Of a DNA stretch of 18,270 bases, positions 1 through 7,936 are shown one piece after another. The stretch spans positions 1 through 18,270 of the forward strand of contig CAZQEZ010000089.1 of assembly GCA_964592475.1 (NCBI GenBank), read 5' to 3'. The position numbers were made by a program, and so were the translations under genes. The first letter of the stretch is position 1; every line of letters begins with the position of its first letter. Below the pieces are notes generated by a model that had not been told where the DNA came from, made no database searches, and worked only from the letters and a program-made list of their open reading frames with translations. The DNA comes from CAZQEZ01 sp964592475 (GTDB taxonomy: Bacteria; Bacteroidota; Bacteroidia; Cytophagales; Cyclobacteriaceae).

Positions 1-79
1 GGGTCGAAAATCAATAGCACAGGGTGCAGCCCTGTGCTATTGATTAATATGTGCATAAGCCCCAAAGCGGGCGAAATCA
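1..79. repeat. Dispersed palindromic repeat, copy 1
   Basis: This stretch matches 18083-18160 in the same orientation, differing by three substitutions and one A indel. Its core is a perfect inverted repeat with 16-base arms at 9-24 and 30-45 (AATCAATAGCACAGGG and its complement) around a 5-base loop. A short GC-rich segment at 59-71 (GCCC, then GGGC) follows and leads into CGAAATCA. The copy begins at the window edge, so its left part may be cut off. No transposase is visible nearby. It resembles REP- or MITE-like intergenic repeats, but the family is not identified here. Confidence 0.85.
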
Positions 80-147
80 GTAGGATTGTTGAAATGTGGC
101 CAATTTTGAATCATGTTTGTTTCAATCTACACCAATTCGTATATATT

Positions 148-182
148 AATAAAAAAGCCCTGAAGCTACTCCCCAGGGCTTA
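148..182 (-). terminator. Rho-independent terminator of the S46 peptidase gene
   Basis: AAGCCCTG (155-162) pairs perfectly with CAGGGCTT (174-181) around an 11-base loop. Read on the minus strand, the stem is followed at once by a run of six T (complement of 151-156). It lies about 45 bases after the peptidase stop codon, the right place and orientation to end that transcript. Confidence 0.85.
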
Positions 183-226
183 AAATTTTATAACTGTATT
201 AAAATTTAAATCAATAAAACTACCGG

Positions 227-2377
227 CTATTTTACCAAAGTCATTTCTTCAACCAGATGACCAGCTTCTGCAAATTTGTCAATAACCAGCAATACGTAAC
301 GGATATCTACGCTTATCGTACGCTGTAATTCGGGCTCGTAGGCCAAATCGCTACTCATAGCTTCCCAGTTACCATCAAAAGCTACTCCTATCAACTCCCC
401 TTTTCCGTTGATCACCGGGCTGCCACTATTGCCACCGGTTATATCATTGTTACTTAGAAAATTAACTTCCATGATATCATTTTCATCGTATCGGCCATAA
501 GCTTCTTCTTCATAAATTTCCAATAATTCATCAGGAGCATCAAACTCGGCATCGCCAGGTGTTTCTTTTTGCACTATTCCTCCCAGGGTAGTGTAATATT
601 GATAAATCACGCCATCTCTGGGGCTGTAGCCCTGCACGGTACCATACGATAATCGCATGGTGCTATTAGCGTCAGGATAATATTTTCGCTCCGGATTCAT
701 TTCTATAAGGCCTTCTACAAATTTTCTGCGGATACGCGCCAACTTGCTTTCAGCTTCCGATACCAGATCATTTATCTCCTCTCGATAAGTTGACATTTGT
801 TTGGCTACCTGATATACCGGGTCTTCTGTCAATGCTTTTTCAGTAGGATTATCCAAAAAAGCGTATATTGATTCCTTGCTTGTGAAAATAGAGTTTTCGT
901 AAGCATTTTCAGCCCAGTTATCAAAATCTTGGTCGTAATGTTGCGCTTTTTGATTCAGTATATCCGGTTGCAAATTATCGGGTACATTTTTGTGAAAAAG
1001 CTTCAATAGTGCTGCAAACACTTTTTGATCAATAGTGGCGTCGTAGCCAGCGTAAAACTCATCCATTGAAGCTTTTACCCTTTGGGCAATAGCGCTCCAT
1101 TTCTCTTGATCCAATGTATCAGTTGCAATAATTGGCTCCAGCTGAGTAAATTGTGAGGCGGTTCTTACCAGTTCCATCAGATACATACTATAGCCGTAAT
1201 AATTCTGGGCCCTATTATATTTAGTAATGCTGTCATAAGCATTTTGAAGCGTTTCAACTACATCGCCATATACTTTTTGGCGTTTTTTCTTAGCATCTAC
1301 CCATTTAGCAAATTTATCTTCTAAATCTTTTCGTCTTTTTACCAGGTTCCTGTTTTTAATTCCCTCTGTCTGTCCTTTATAATATTTTAGCGAGTTAGCT
1401 ATTACAAAATATTTGGAATGGTACATGATATCCAATTCCTCATCTTTATCCATGGCTTGCTTTAAAATATCTTGACGCGTTTGCATGAGATTGATCCGGT
1501 CTTCATTACTTCCTTCCAGGGCTAATTTTAAACCATGGGAGGTAATGTATCTATTGGTAGTACCTGGAAAGCCTATGGTCATAGAGAAATCTCCCGGTTG
1601 ATAACCTTTTAAAGAAATGGGCAAATGATGTTTTGGCAGCAATGGAATGTTTTCGGGTGAATATTGCGCTGGTTTCCCATCAGGGCCTGAATATACTCTA
1701 AATAAGCTAAAATCGCCCGTATGACGAGGCCACATCCAATTGTCAGTCTCTCCACCATAGTTTCCAATGGCACCTGGAGGCGCTCCCACCAAACGAACGT
1801 CGTAAAACGTCTCGTAAACGAATAAATAATATTTATTGCCAGCATAAAAGGGCTTAATTTGTACTTCATAGTGGGTATTGGGCTCGCTGTTTCTTTTCAA
1901 TTGAGCCATAGCAGCGTCTACTGCGCTGTTGCGGTCTTCTTCGCTCATTTCGGCAGTTACATCAGCCAATACCTGATCGGTAACATCTTCCATTCTCACT
2001 AAAAATCTAACGAACAAACCCTCATTGGGTAGCTCCTCATCTTTGTTTGCTGCCCAAAATCCATTTTCAAGTAAATCATTTTCTACACTACTATGCGATT
2101 GTATTGCACCATCTGCACAATGGTGATTGGTAAGCAAAAGCCCTTGGTCTGAAATGATTTCACCTGTACAAAACCCTCCTAGAGAAACTATCGCATCTGT
2201 CAGACTTGATTGATTAACACTGTAAATTTGTTCAGGTGTTAGCTCTAATCCTAACTCCCTCATATCCAAATAAATAGCATTTTTTACATCTACAGGCAAC
2301 CACATTCCCTCATCGGCTAGGGCGCTCATACTCAAAAGTGAAATAAAGCAGCAAAATAAAACAATCCTTCTAATCAT
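227..2377 (-). CDS. S46 family dipeptidyl-peptidase, DPP7-like
   Basis: A secreted serine dipeptidyl-peptidase that removes dipeptides from the N-terminus of oligopeptides, probably in the periplasm. Its 716 aa match the usual S46 length (about 710-720). Residues 1-21 form a signal peptide ending ALA before DE. The chymotrypsin-type triad is visible: His86 in TNHHC, Asp222 in HTGDFS and Ser651 in GGNSGSP. In Porphyromonas gingivalis DPP11 an Arg 18 residues after the catalytic Ser selects Asp/Glu at P1, whereas DPP7 has Gly there. Here that residue is Gly669, which argues for the DPP7 type (hydrophobic or broad P1) over DPP11; this specificity is an inference. The gene is monocistronic with its own terminator. 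The start at 2377 directly precedes the signal peptide, and no ribosome binding site is evident, as is common in this phylum. Confidence 0.95.
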   Translation of the reverse strand: MIRRIVLFCCFISLLSMSALADEGMWLPVDVKNAIYLDMRELGLELTPEQIYSVNQSSLTDAIVSLGGFCTGEIISDQGLLLTNHHCADGAIQSHSSVENDLLENGFWAANKDEELPNEGLFVRFLVRMEDVTDQVLADVTAEMSEEDRNSAVDAAMAQLKRNSEPNTHYEVQIKPFYAGNKYYLFVYETFYDVRLVGAPPGAIGNYGGETDNWMWPRHTGDFSLFRVYSGPDGKPAQYSPENIPLLPKHHLPISLKGYQPGDFSMTIGFPGTTNRYITSHGLKLALEGSNEDRINLMQTRQDILKQAMDKDEELDIMYHSKYFVIANSLKYYKGQTEGIKNRNLVKRRKDLEDKFAKWVDAKKKRQKVYGDVVETLQNAYDSITKYNRAQNYYGYSMYLMELVRTASQFTQLEPIIATDTLDQEKWSAIAQRVKASMDEFYAGYDATIDQKVFAALLKLFHKNVPDNLQPDILNQKAQHYDQDFDNWAENAYENSIFTSKESIYAFLDNPTEKALTEDPVYQVAKQMSTYREEINDLVSEAESKLARIRRKFVEGLIEMNPERKYYPDANSTMRLSYGTVQGYSPRDGVIYQYYTTLGGIVQKETPGDAEFDAPDELLEIYEEEAYGRYDENDIMEVNFLSNNDITGGNSGSPVINGKGELIGVAFDGNWEAMSSDLAYEPELQRTISVDIRYVLLVIDKFAEAGHLVEEMTLVK

Positions 2378-2471
2378 AAAAATCTAATTTTTGTAAAGCA
2401 GCAATAATAAGGTTATTTACAAATATTTGATACAAAAACTTAAAAAATCTATTCGACATATTAAAAAATCA

Positions 2472-2506
2472 CAAAAAAATAGCCACAATCTTAAAAAAGT
2501 GTGGCT
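2472..2506 (-). terminator. Rho-independent terminator of the 63-aa gene
   Basis: AGCCACA (2481-2487) pairs with TGTGGCT (2500-2506). On the minus strand the stem is followed by one A and a run of seven T (complement of 2473-2479). It lies about 30 bases past the stop of the small minus-strand gene, which supports that gene being real. Confidence 0.75.
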
Positions 2507-2534
2507 TGTAAATTATAAATTGTGAATATTTACC

Positions 2535-2726
2535 TCACATGATCCCTGCTTCAGCTTTTCTTTTTTGTACGCCAATTTGAGATAAATATTTATCTCGCTC
2601 ATTCCAGTAGTGCCAGCTCGTTAAGAAATCTTCTTCTAAATACGATTGATAATATTTGTTCCATAGATAGAGGGAATGCTTTTTCTCTTCTGTCGTCATC
2701 TGTTTATAGGTACGTGACTGCTTCAT
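2535..2726 (-). CDS. Small cytoplasmic protein of unknown function, 63 aa
   Basis: I do not recognise this protein. It has no signal peptide or membrane segment, is rich in charged residues (Lys, Glu, Arg) and aromatic ones (six Tyr, three Trp), and looks mostly helical. There are no cysteines, so a zinc site is unlikely. Residues about 33-46 hold a cluster of aromatics and acids (FLTSWHYWNERDKY). Support for a real gene comes from a well-placed rho-independent terminator 30 bases downstream and from its isolation between two same-strand genes with intergenic gaps of 157 and about 250 bases. The start at 2726 is the only ATG giving the full length. Function cannot be inferred from the neighbours, which are a peptidase and a symporter. 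Confidence 0.6.
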   Translation of the reverse strand: MKQSRTYKQMTTEEKKHSLYLWNKYYQSYLEEDFLTSWHYWNERDKYLSQIGVQKRKAEAGIM

Positions 2727-2974
2727 AATCCTATTTGTTTAAGTTCAACATCTACGTTTTCATAGCAGTACGGTATTATTATAAAAAGTGAACCGAAAAA
2801 AAATCTGCTGGTGAAAATGTAACTTTTGTTTATCAAAATTGATGCCATCTAAATTTCAGGACATTTCAACATGATCTTTGATGCTTTTTTGTAGATTTTT
2901 TTTCCCAATTGGGGAATTAATGACTAATCCAACTTGAGTAATTACATGGTTTACAGCACTTTAGGCATTAAATT

Positions 2975-4447
2975 TTATTGTTGTGGCTTTCTTTCATAGT
3001 CAGGAGGATTAAAGCCTCGATTGATCATTAATAGCCCGATAAAGGTTAATAATCCATTAATTATTAATATTTCAAAACCAATTTTATAACCAAAAAACCA
3101 TTTGGCAGAATTGAGATCGAGGATAAAACTAATAATAGGTGCCATTATAGCTACAATTAAAACATAGCGATCTTTGATAGCAAAATTTGTAAATAAGCCA
3201 AAAGCAAATAAGCCGAGGATAGGCCCGTAGGTATAGCCCGCCGCAGTAAATACTGACTTAATCACACTTTCATTATTAACAATTTTAAATACTATGATCA
3301 CCAGCAATAACAAAACAGAAAACATCAAATGTACACCTATCCGTATTCGTTTTTTATCCTTTTCAGGCTTTTCATTAAAATTCAAAATATCGACGCAAAA
3401 GGAAGTCGTGAGTGCAGTGAGAGCAGAATCGGCGCTTGAGTAAGCAGCAGCAATAATACCCAATATGAAAAAGATTCCAGCCACCAAACTAAAATGCTGA
3501 ATAGCTAATAATGGGTATAATTCATCGGTACGACCCGGAATAGCCACACCTTTTACCTGAGCATACACGTAAAGCAAAGCGCCTAGTGACAAAAACATAA
3601 GATTGGCAATAACCAATATTACGCTAAACCAAAATACATTTTTTTGGGCCTCTTTTAAATTGCGGCAGGTAAGATTTTTCTGCATCATATCCTGATCCAA
3701 TCCTGTCATTACGATAGCAATAAACACACCCGACAAAAACTGCTTGTAAAAATTGTTTTCAGTTTTAATGCCCCAATGAAAAATTTTGCTGTAACCACTT
3801 TGCTGAACGGTATTGATTAGATCACTAAAACCCAAATTTAAATCCGAAGCAATTAAGTAAATACTTACTGCAACCGCTGATAACATAAAAAAGGTCTGCA
3901 GGGTGTCTGTCCAAACAATAGTCTTAATACCACCTCGAAAAGTATAAATCCAGATAAGGATAATGGTAATGATAACGGTAAGTTCAAAAGGGATATTCCA
4001 TGCATCAAATACCGCTATTTGCAAAACAGTGGCAACTAAAAATAATCGAAATGCAGAGCCTACGGTGCGACTAATAAGGAAAAATATAGCCCCTGTTTTA
4101 TACGACCAAAATCCAAATCTTTGTTGAAGATAGGTATAAATAGAAATAAGGTTAAGCCGGTAATACAATGGTAATAATACTGTAGCTATTACTAAATAAC
4201 CGATAAGGTAGCCTAACACCACCTGAAAATAAGCGAATGATGAAGCCCCAACTTCGCCGGGAACTGATATAAATGTAACCCCGGAAAGAGACGCTCCAAT
4301 CATACCAAAAGCCACTAAAAACCATGGCGACTGACGGTTGGCAGTAAAGAAAACATTACTATCGGCATTGCGACTGGTGAAGTAAGATATGACTAAAAGT
4401 AAGCCGAAATAAGCAACAATAATGAATATAACTAAAGCTGGATTCAT
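2975..4447 (-). CDS. Sodium:solute symporter (SSS family)
   Basis: An inner-membrane Na+-coupled transporter of the SSS (LeuT-fold) family; the substrate cannot be told from sequence. I prefer the start at 4447 (MNPALVIF, 490 aa) over the ATG at 4474 (499 aa), because family members normally begin just before TM1 and the nine extra residues are polar and not hydrophobic. About 12-13 hydrophobic segments are visible. The motif after TM1 (SRNADSNVFFTANRQSPW, about 25-42) and the stretch GMIGASLSGVTFISVPG (48-64) are typical of the family. Tandem serines 337-338 in AAYSSADSALTAL correspond to the Na+-coordinating TM8 serines of vSGLT. The C-terminus is short and charged. The gene is divergent from clpS and has no clear terminator downstream. 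Confidence 0.93.
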   Translation of the reverse strand: MNPALVIFIIVAYFGLLLVISYFTSRNADSNVFFTANRQSPWFLVAFGMIGASLSGVTFISVPGEVGASSFAYFQVVLGYLIGYLVIATVLLPLYYRLNLISIYTYLQQRFGFWSYKTGAIFFLISRTVGSAFRLFLVATVLQIAVFDAWNIPFELTVIITIILIWIYTFRGGIKTIVWTDTLQTFFMLSAVAVSIYLIASDLNLGFSDLINTVQQSGYSKIFHWGIKTENNFYKQFLSGVFIAIVMTGLDQDMMQKNLTCRNLKEAQKNVFWFSVILVIANLMFLSLGALLYVYAQVKGVAIPGRTDELYPLLAIQHFSLVAGIFFILGIIAAAYSSADSALTALTTSFCVDILNFNEKPEKDKKRIRIGVHLMFSVLLLLVIIVFKIVNNESVIKSVFTAAGYTYGPILGLFAFGLFTNFAIKDRYVLIVAIMAPIISFILDLNSAKWFFGYKIGFEILIINGLLTFIGLLMINRGFNPPDYERKPQQ

Positions 4448-4491
4448 GCAGTTATTTATTTTAGAAAAAATCAAAATTGGAGATTTTTTAT

Positions 4492-4499
4492 TAATTTTG
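4492..4499 (+). promoter_or_regulatory. Candidate -7 box upstream of clpS-recR
   Basis: TAATTTTG fits the Bacteroidota -7 consensus TAnnTTTG and ends 20 bases before the clpS ATG, which would leave a short leader. No TTG element is seen at the expected spacing upstream; the nearest, at 4477-4479, is only 12 bases away. Only half of the usual promoter signal is therefore present. Confidence 0.4.
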
Positions 4500-4519
4500 C
4501 TAAAAAAAACAGAAAGTCT

Positions 4520-4801
4520 ATGATATTAAGCACCCAGGAAGAAGTATTACAGGAAGTAAAAGAAGACATTTTATCTTCAGATGTAAAGGACCTGGTGGTT
4601 TTTAACGATGATTATAATACCTTCCAACATGTAATTGAAACACTGATAAAAATTTGCGAGCATTCTCCGCATCAAGCGGAACAATGTACATGGCTCATTC
4701 ATTACAAAGGCAAGTGTGCTGTAAGAAAAGGAACTTTTGAAGAATTGAAGCCCATGCGACAAGGTATATGTGATGCGGGTATAAGTGCAGAAATTCTTTA
4801 A
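4520..4801 (+). CDS. clpS: ATP-dependent Clp protease adaptor ClpS
   Basis: ClpS binds proteins with N-degron residues and hands them to the ClpA/ClpC unfoldase of the Clp protease in the cytoplasm. The 93-aa length is normal. The core begins at LVVFNDDYNTF (25-35); Asn29-Asp30-Asp31 match the conserved residues that hold the substrate alpha-amino group in E. coli ClpS. His61 in LIHYKGKCAV corresponds to E. coli His66 of the same pocket. The C-terminal ISAEIL matches the end of the family fold. The 24 residues before the core form the flexible tail that enters the unfoldase. recR starts only 9 bases after the stop codon, so the two are likely cotranscribed. Confidence 0.95.
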   Translation: MILSTQEEVLQEVKEDILSSDVKDLVVFNDDYNTFQHVIETLIKICEHSPHQAEQCTWLIHYKGKCAVRKGTFEELKPMRQGICDAGISAEIL

Positions 4802-4810
4802 TTTAATTTT

Positions 4811-5428
4811 ATGGAATTCCCATCCAAGCTTGTTGAAGAAGCAGTGAACGAAATTTCAAAACTGCCCGGCATTGGCAAAAAAACGGCATTGCGGCTGGTG
4901 TTATATCTACTCAAAGAAGAAGAAGAAAATACCTTGCTTCTTAGTGAAGCATTGGTGAATTTACGTACTAATATCAAATATTGTATAAAATGTCACAATA
5001 TTGCAGATCAGGAAGTTTGTAGTATTTGTAATAGCGGTCGTCGAAACAAGGGTATTATATGTGTAGTAGAAGATACTCGAGATGTATTGGCAATTGAAAA
5101 TACCTCTCAATATCAGGGCTTGTATCATGTATTAGGAGGTGTAATAGCCCCTGTAGCAGGTATTGGACCGGGAGATTTACAAATTGAGACACTACTCAAC
5201 AGGGTAAAGAATGAAAATGAGCCAGTACAGGAAATTATTTTTGCGTTGAGCCCTACCATGGAAGGAGATACTACTGCTTTTTATATTTCAAAAAAGTTAA
5301 AAGATATAGATATTAAAATAAGCACAATCGCCCGTGGTATACCCATCGGCGGTGATTTGGAATACGCAGATGAGATTACCCTAGGGCGAAGCATCATATC
5401 TCGAACAGTGTACGAGTTGAGAGATTAA
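4811..5428 (+). CDS. recR: Recombination mediator RecR
   Basis: RecR acts with RecF/RecO to load RecA on SSB-coated single-stranded DNA in gap repair. The 205-aa length is standard. An N-terminal helix-hairpin-helix is seen at LPGIGKKTALRLV (18-30), followed by a four-cysteine zinc site (Cys58, Cys61, Cys70, Cys73). A Toprim domain begins at GIICVVEDTRD (81-91) with the acidic cluster, and continues through HVLGG (about 106-110) and the GPGDL region to about 165. The C-terminal RGIPIGGDLEYAD stretch is typical. It lies directly after clpS. The stop is followed within 35 bases by the end of a convergent small minus-strand ORF, and no hairpin terminator is seen between them. Confidence 0.97.
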   Translation: MEFPSKLVEEAVNEISKLPGIGKKTALRLVLYLLKEEEENTLLLSEALVNLRTNIKYCIKCHNIADQEVCSICNSGRRNKGIICVVEDTRDVLAIENTSQYQGLYHVLGGVIAPVAGIGPGDLQIETLLNRVKNENEPVQEIIFALSPTMEGDTTAFYISKKLKDIDIKISTIARGIPIGGDLEYADEITLGRSIISRTVYELRD

Positions 5429-5461
5429 CGGGCTATCATCATGAGGCAAAAAGGAAGCAAC

Positions 5462-5632
5462 TTACTTTTTTCTTCTCCAGTTTTTGAAGCTTGTTAGCAT
5501 GTAGTCAAAATCATACATTTTCCATCCCATTTCTTCAAAAAACTGAGTAACTTCTAGTTTATTTGCCTTATGGCCTTTCTTCTTAATTTGTTCTAAGAAA
5601 TACTGGTCTAAAATTTTGTGGCTAATTTGCAT
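5462..5632 (-). CDS. Small protein of unknown function, 56 aa
   Basis: An ORF of 56 codons reads from ATG at 5632 to TAA at 5462. The protein starts MQISHKILDQYF, is very basic (Lys-rich with an NWRRKK tail) and has an amphipathic helical look, ending with FEEMGWKMYDFDYML and TSFKNWRRKK. There is no signal peptide, cysteine or membrane segment. I cannot assign it to a family. The mix of Trp, Tyr, Phe and charged residues, with a clean reading frame in otherwise empty AT-rich DNA, looks coding and unlike noise. It converges on recR and has no hairpin terminator. The basic C-terminus would suit nucleic-acid binding, but that is speculation. Confidence 0.55.
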   Translation of the reverse strand: MQISHKILDQYFLEQIKKKGHKANKLEVTQFFEEMGWKMYDFDYMLTSFKNWRRKK

Positions 5633-6033
5633 GGCGTAATAAATTTATGGTTGTTATACAAAACAGAAAAAATAATCTAAAAAACTTTTTTTATTAAAAA
5701 TTACATTATAATTAATAATATTAATAATCATAAATCATTTTTCAACAAAAATAATACAATCTTAACAAATTAAAAAGATTCAATCAATTATTTTAAAAAT
5801 AATTAAATATTTGATCTTATAAATAAATAACGTGAAATCCCCCCGCATGTTATAAATAATCATTAAATATTTAATAAATTATTAAATGATGTAAAAAAAA
5901 AAGACATGTATTCATAATTTTTTCATAGTTTTTTGCTTTAAATTTAGCATATTGCAAAAATTTCATTAATTTGCACTGCTTGATTTTTCCTCATGCTATT
6001 TACCAATTTTATTAATTTTATACAATAATTGCA
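5633..6033. other. Extremely AT-rich gene-free region
   Basis: No coding sequence is visible here on either strand. The stretch at about 5645-5960 is almost entirely A and T, with many A and T runs and TAAT repeats, broken by one GC-containing patch at 5831-5850 that contains six consecutive C. It probably holds the divergent control regions of the 56-aa ORF and of the isomerase-like gene at 6034. I could not find a full TTG/TAnnTTTG promoter; TTAATTTG just before the gene misses the -7 consensus by one base. Confidence 0.6.
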
Positions 6034-6945
6034 ATGTACCAAAACAGAAGAACCTTTATTAAAAATATTGCTGTACTGGGAGCCACGGCCAGCTTAGTTC
6101 CCGATACTATGTCTTTAGCCAATAGCCAAGATTTATTTTTTGATATTTCTTTAGCAGAATGGTCACTTAACAAATCAATATTTGGCGGAAAGCTATCCAA
6201 TTTGGAGTTTCCTGTAAAAGCAAAAAATGATTACGGAATTTCGGCTGTTGAATATGTAAATCAGTTTTTCATGGACAAAGCCGAAGACATGAACTACTTG
6301 CGTGAACTTAAAAAAAGAAGCGATGACCATGGAGTAAAAAACATCCTTATCATGATAGACCGGGAGGGGCAACTAGCCAACTTGGATGACAAAGAACGGA
6401 TGCAAGCGGTAGAAAACCATTACAAATGGGTGGATGCAGCAAAATTTTTAGGCTGCCATTCTATACGAGTAAATGCCGCGGGAAAAGGTTGCAGAGAAGA
6501 TGTAATGCAAACCGCCATCGATGGATTGGGGAAATTGACAGAATACGGAAAGGAAGCGGGCATTAATATTATTGTAGAAAATCATGGCGGGTTTAGCTCT
6601 GACGGCCAATGGCTTTCCTCTGTAATTAAGCAAGTAGATAGCCCCTATTGCGGCACCTTACCGGATACTGGTAATTTTAGGATTAGAAAAAACGTGACTT
6701 ACGATCGTTATGAAGGGGTGAAAGATTTGATGCCCTATGCAAAGGGTGTAAGTGCTAAAACGCATGATTTTGATGAAAATGGCAATGAGATACATACTGA
6801 CTACGGTAAAATTTTGCAAATAGTAAAAGATGCCGGATACAGAGGATATATTGGAATAGAGTATGAAGGCAAAAACTTAAGTGAGGATGAAGGGATAATG
6901 GCAACTAAACGCCTTTTGGAAAAGATAGGAAGTCGTTTATCCTAA
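6034..6945 (+). CDS. Tat-signal TIM-barrel sugar isomerase/epimerase-like protein
   Basis: A protein of the xylose-isomerase-like TIM-barrel superfamily (AP_endonuc_2 fold, sugar phosphate isomerase/epimerase group). Residues 4-12 (NRRTFIKNI) followed by a hydrophobic stretch form a twin-arginine signal, so it is probably folded in the cytoplasm and exported to the periplasm. Likely metal ligands are spread over the barrel: Glu182 in VENHGG, Asp211 in LPDTGNF, His244 in AKTHDF and Glu276 in GIEYEG. Its 303 aa are typical. The next gene encodes a DUF1080 lipoprotein and then a broken ThuA-like gene, a set often seen together in sugar or glycoside breakdown, possibly via 3-keto sugars. The exact reaction is not predictable. 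The start at 6034 places the RR pair at residues 5-6, as expected. Confidence 0.88.
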   Translation: MYQNRRTFIKNIAVLGATASLVPDTMSLANSQDLFFDISLAEWSLNKSIFGGKLSNLEFPVKAKNDYGISAVEYVNQFFMDKAEDMNYLRELKKRSDDHGVKNILIMIDREGQLANLDDKERMQAVENHYKWVDAAKFLGCHSIRVNAAGKGCREDVMQTAIDGLGKLTEYGKEAGINIIVENHGGFSSDGQWLSSVIKQVDSPYCGTLPDTGNFRIRKNVTYDRYEGVKDLMPYAKGVSAKTHDFDENGNEIHTDYGKILQIVKDAGYRGYIGIEYEGKNLSEDEGIMATKRLLEKIGSRLS

Positions 6946-6987
6946 ATATTTATACAAAATTATTAGGTAAACTTGTTGCATAACCCC

Positions 6988-6995
6988 TATTTTTG
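6988..6995 (+). promoter_or_regulatory. Candidate -7 box upstream of the DUF1080 gene
   Basis: TATTTTTG fits TAnnTTTG and lies about 52 bases before the ATG at 7048. TTG triplets occur at 6973 and 6976 but closer than the usual spacing. If it is used, the lipoprotein could be transcribed independently of the isomerase-like gene 102 bases upstream. Confidence 0.33.
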
Positions 6996-7047
6996 TTCAG
7001 TATTTTATTGCTTAAATTAAAGTGAAAACATAAAAGGAAAAAAAATT

Positions 7048-7842
7048 ATGAAATCAATTGTAAAACATTTGTACAACTTGTTATTATTATTGGCTGTCTC
7101 AGCATTGATCTTGACCGGCTGCCAACCAGGTGGTGAAAAAGGTGGTGAAGCTGAAGACTCGGTAATGACTGATACTGAAAATGAGACCAGTGAAGCAGCA
7201 GCTGATGAAGACGAATGGACAACTCTTTTTGATGGTAGTAGCACTGATATGTGGAGAAGCTATGCCGGAGAATCATTTCCTGAAGAAGGCTGGTCAATCG
7301 AAGATGGAACTTTGTATTTGGCCGGTAGTGGCAAAGGAGAAGCCGGAGGAAGAGGTGGCGACATAATCACAGTAGATACCTACGATGATTTTATGCTGGA
7401 AATGGAATGGAAAATTTCCGAAGGAGGCAACAGTGGTATTTTCTATATGGCCAAAGAAATAGAAGGTGAGCCAATCTGGAAATCTGCTCCTGAAATGCAA
7501 ATTTTGGATAACGAAAAACACCCGGATGCGATGCTTGGTAAAGACGGTAACAGAATGGCTGGTTCACTTTATGACCTAATTCCTGCTGATCCGCAAAACG
7601 CTAATCCAGCCGGAGAATGGAACAAAGTAAGAATTATGAAATATCAAGGTACCGTGGTTCATTTTATGAATGGAGAGCAAGTAGTAGAATATCACCTTTG
7701 GACTGACGACTGGAATGAAATGGTTGAAAACAGCAAATTTTCTGAATTCGAACACTTCGCTAAATATTCAGAAGGACATATTGGCTTGCAAGACCACGGC
7801 AACGACGTATGGTTCCGAAATATAAGAATAAAGGAAATGTAG
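7048..7842 (+). CDS. DUF1080 (3-keto-disaccharide hydrolase family) lipoprotein
   Basis: A lipoprotein with a DUF1080 domain (PF06439), a beta-sandwich family now associated with 3-keto-disaccharide hydrolase activity. Residues 1-25 carry a lipoprotein signal with lipobox LTGC, Cys25 being the acylated residue. An acidic, Gly/Glu-rich linker (26-56) follows. The domain runs from EWTTLFDG (56-63) to the C-terminal FRNIRIKEM; family hallmarks include GWSIEDGTL (81-89), GGNSGIFY (126-133), EMQILDN, GEWNKVRI and HIGLQDHG. The protein is 264 aa with one domain. It follows the isomerase-like gene on the same strand by 102 bases and ends at a strong terminator. The acidic residues after the Cys could favour surface display, which is an inference. 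The true substrate is unknown. Confidence 0.92.
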   Translation: MKSIVKHLYNLLLLLAVSALILTGCQPGGEKGGEAEDSVMTDTENETSEAAADEDEWTTLFDGSSTDMWRSYAGESFPEEGWSIEDGTLYLAGSGKGEAGGRGGDIITVDTYDDFMLEMEWKISEGGNSGIFYMAKEIEGEPIWKSAPEMQILDNEKHPDAMLGKDGNRMAGSLYDLIPADPQNANPAGEWNKVRIMKYQGTVVHFMNGEQVVEYHLWTDDWNEMVENSKFSEFEHFAKYSEGHIGLQDHGNDVWFRNIRIKEM

Positions 7843-7862
7843 AAAAACTCAATATTTTATTT

Positions 7863-7892
7863 AAAGGTCATTTAATCGGTGACCTTTTTTAT
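7863..7892 (+). terminator. Rho-independent terminator after the DUF1080 gene
   Basis: AAAGGTCA (7863-7870) pairs with TGACCTTT (7880-7887) around a 9-base loop and runs into six T (7885-7890). It lies 20 bases after the DUF1080 stop and before the ThuA-like pseudogene, so the remnant is outside this transcript. Confidence 0.88.
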
Positions 7893-7936
7893 TTAATAAA
7901 CGCTGAGAAATTAGCTTCCCATTTAAAATTAACTCT

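Noticed and set aside
2905..2925. Palindrome CCCAATTGGG between the 63-aa gene and the symporter
   Set aside because: On the minus strand it is followed by A and not T, so it does not act as a symporter terminator; a 10-base palindrome alone is weak evidence for an operator.
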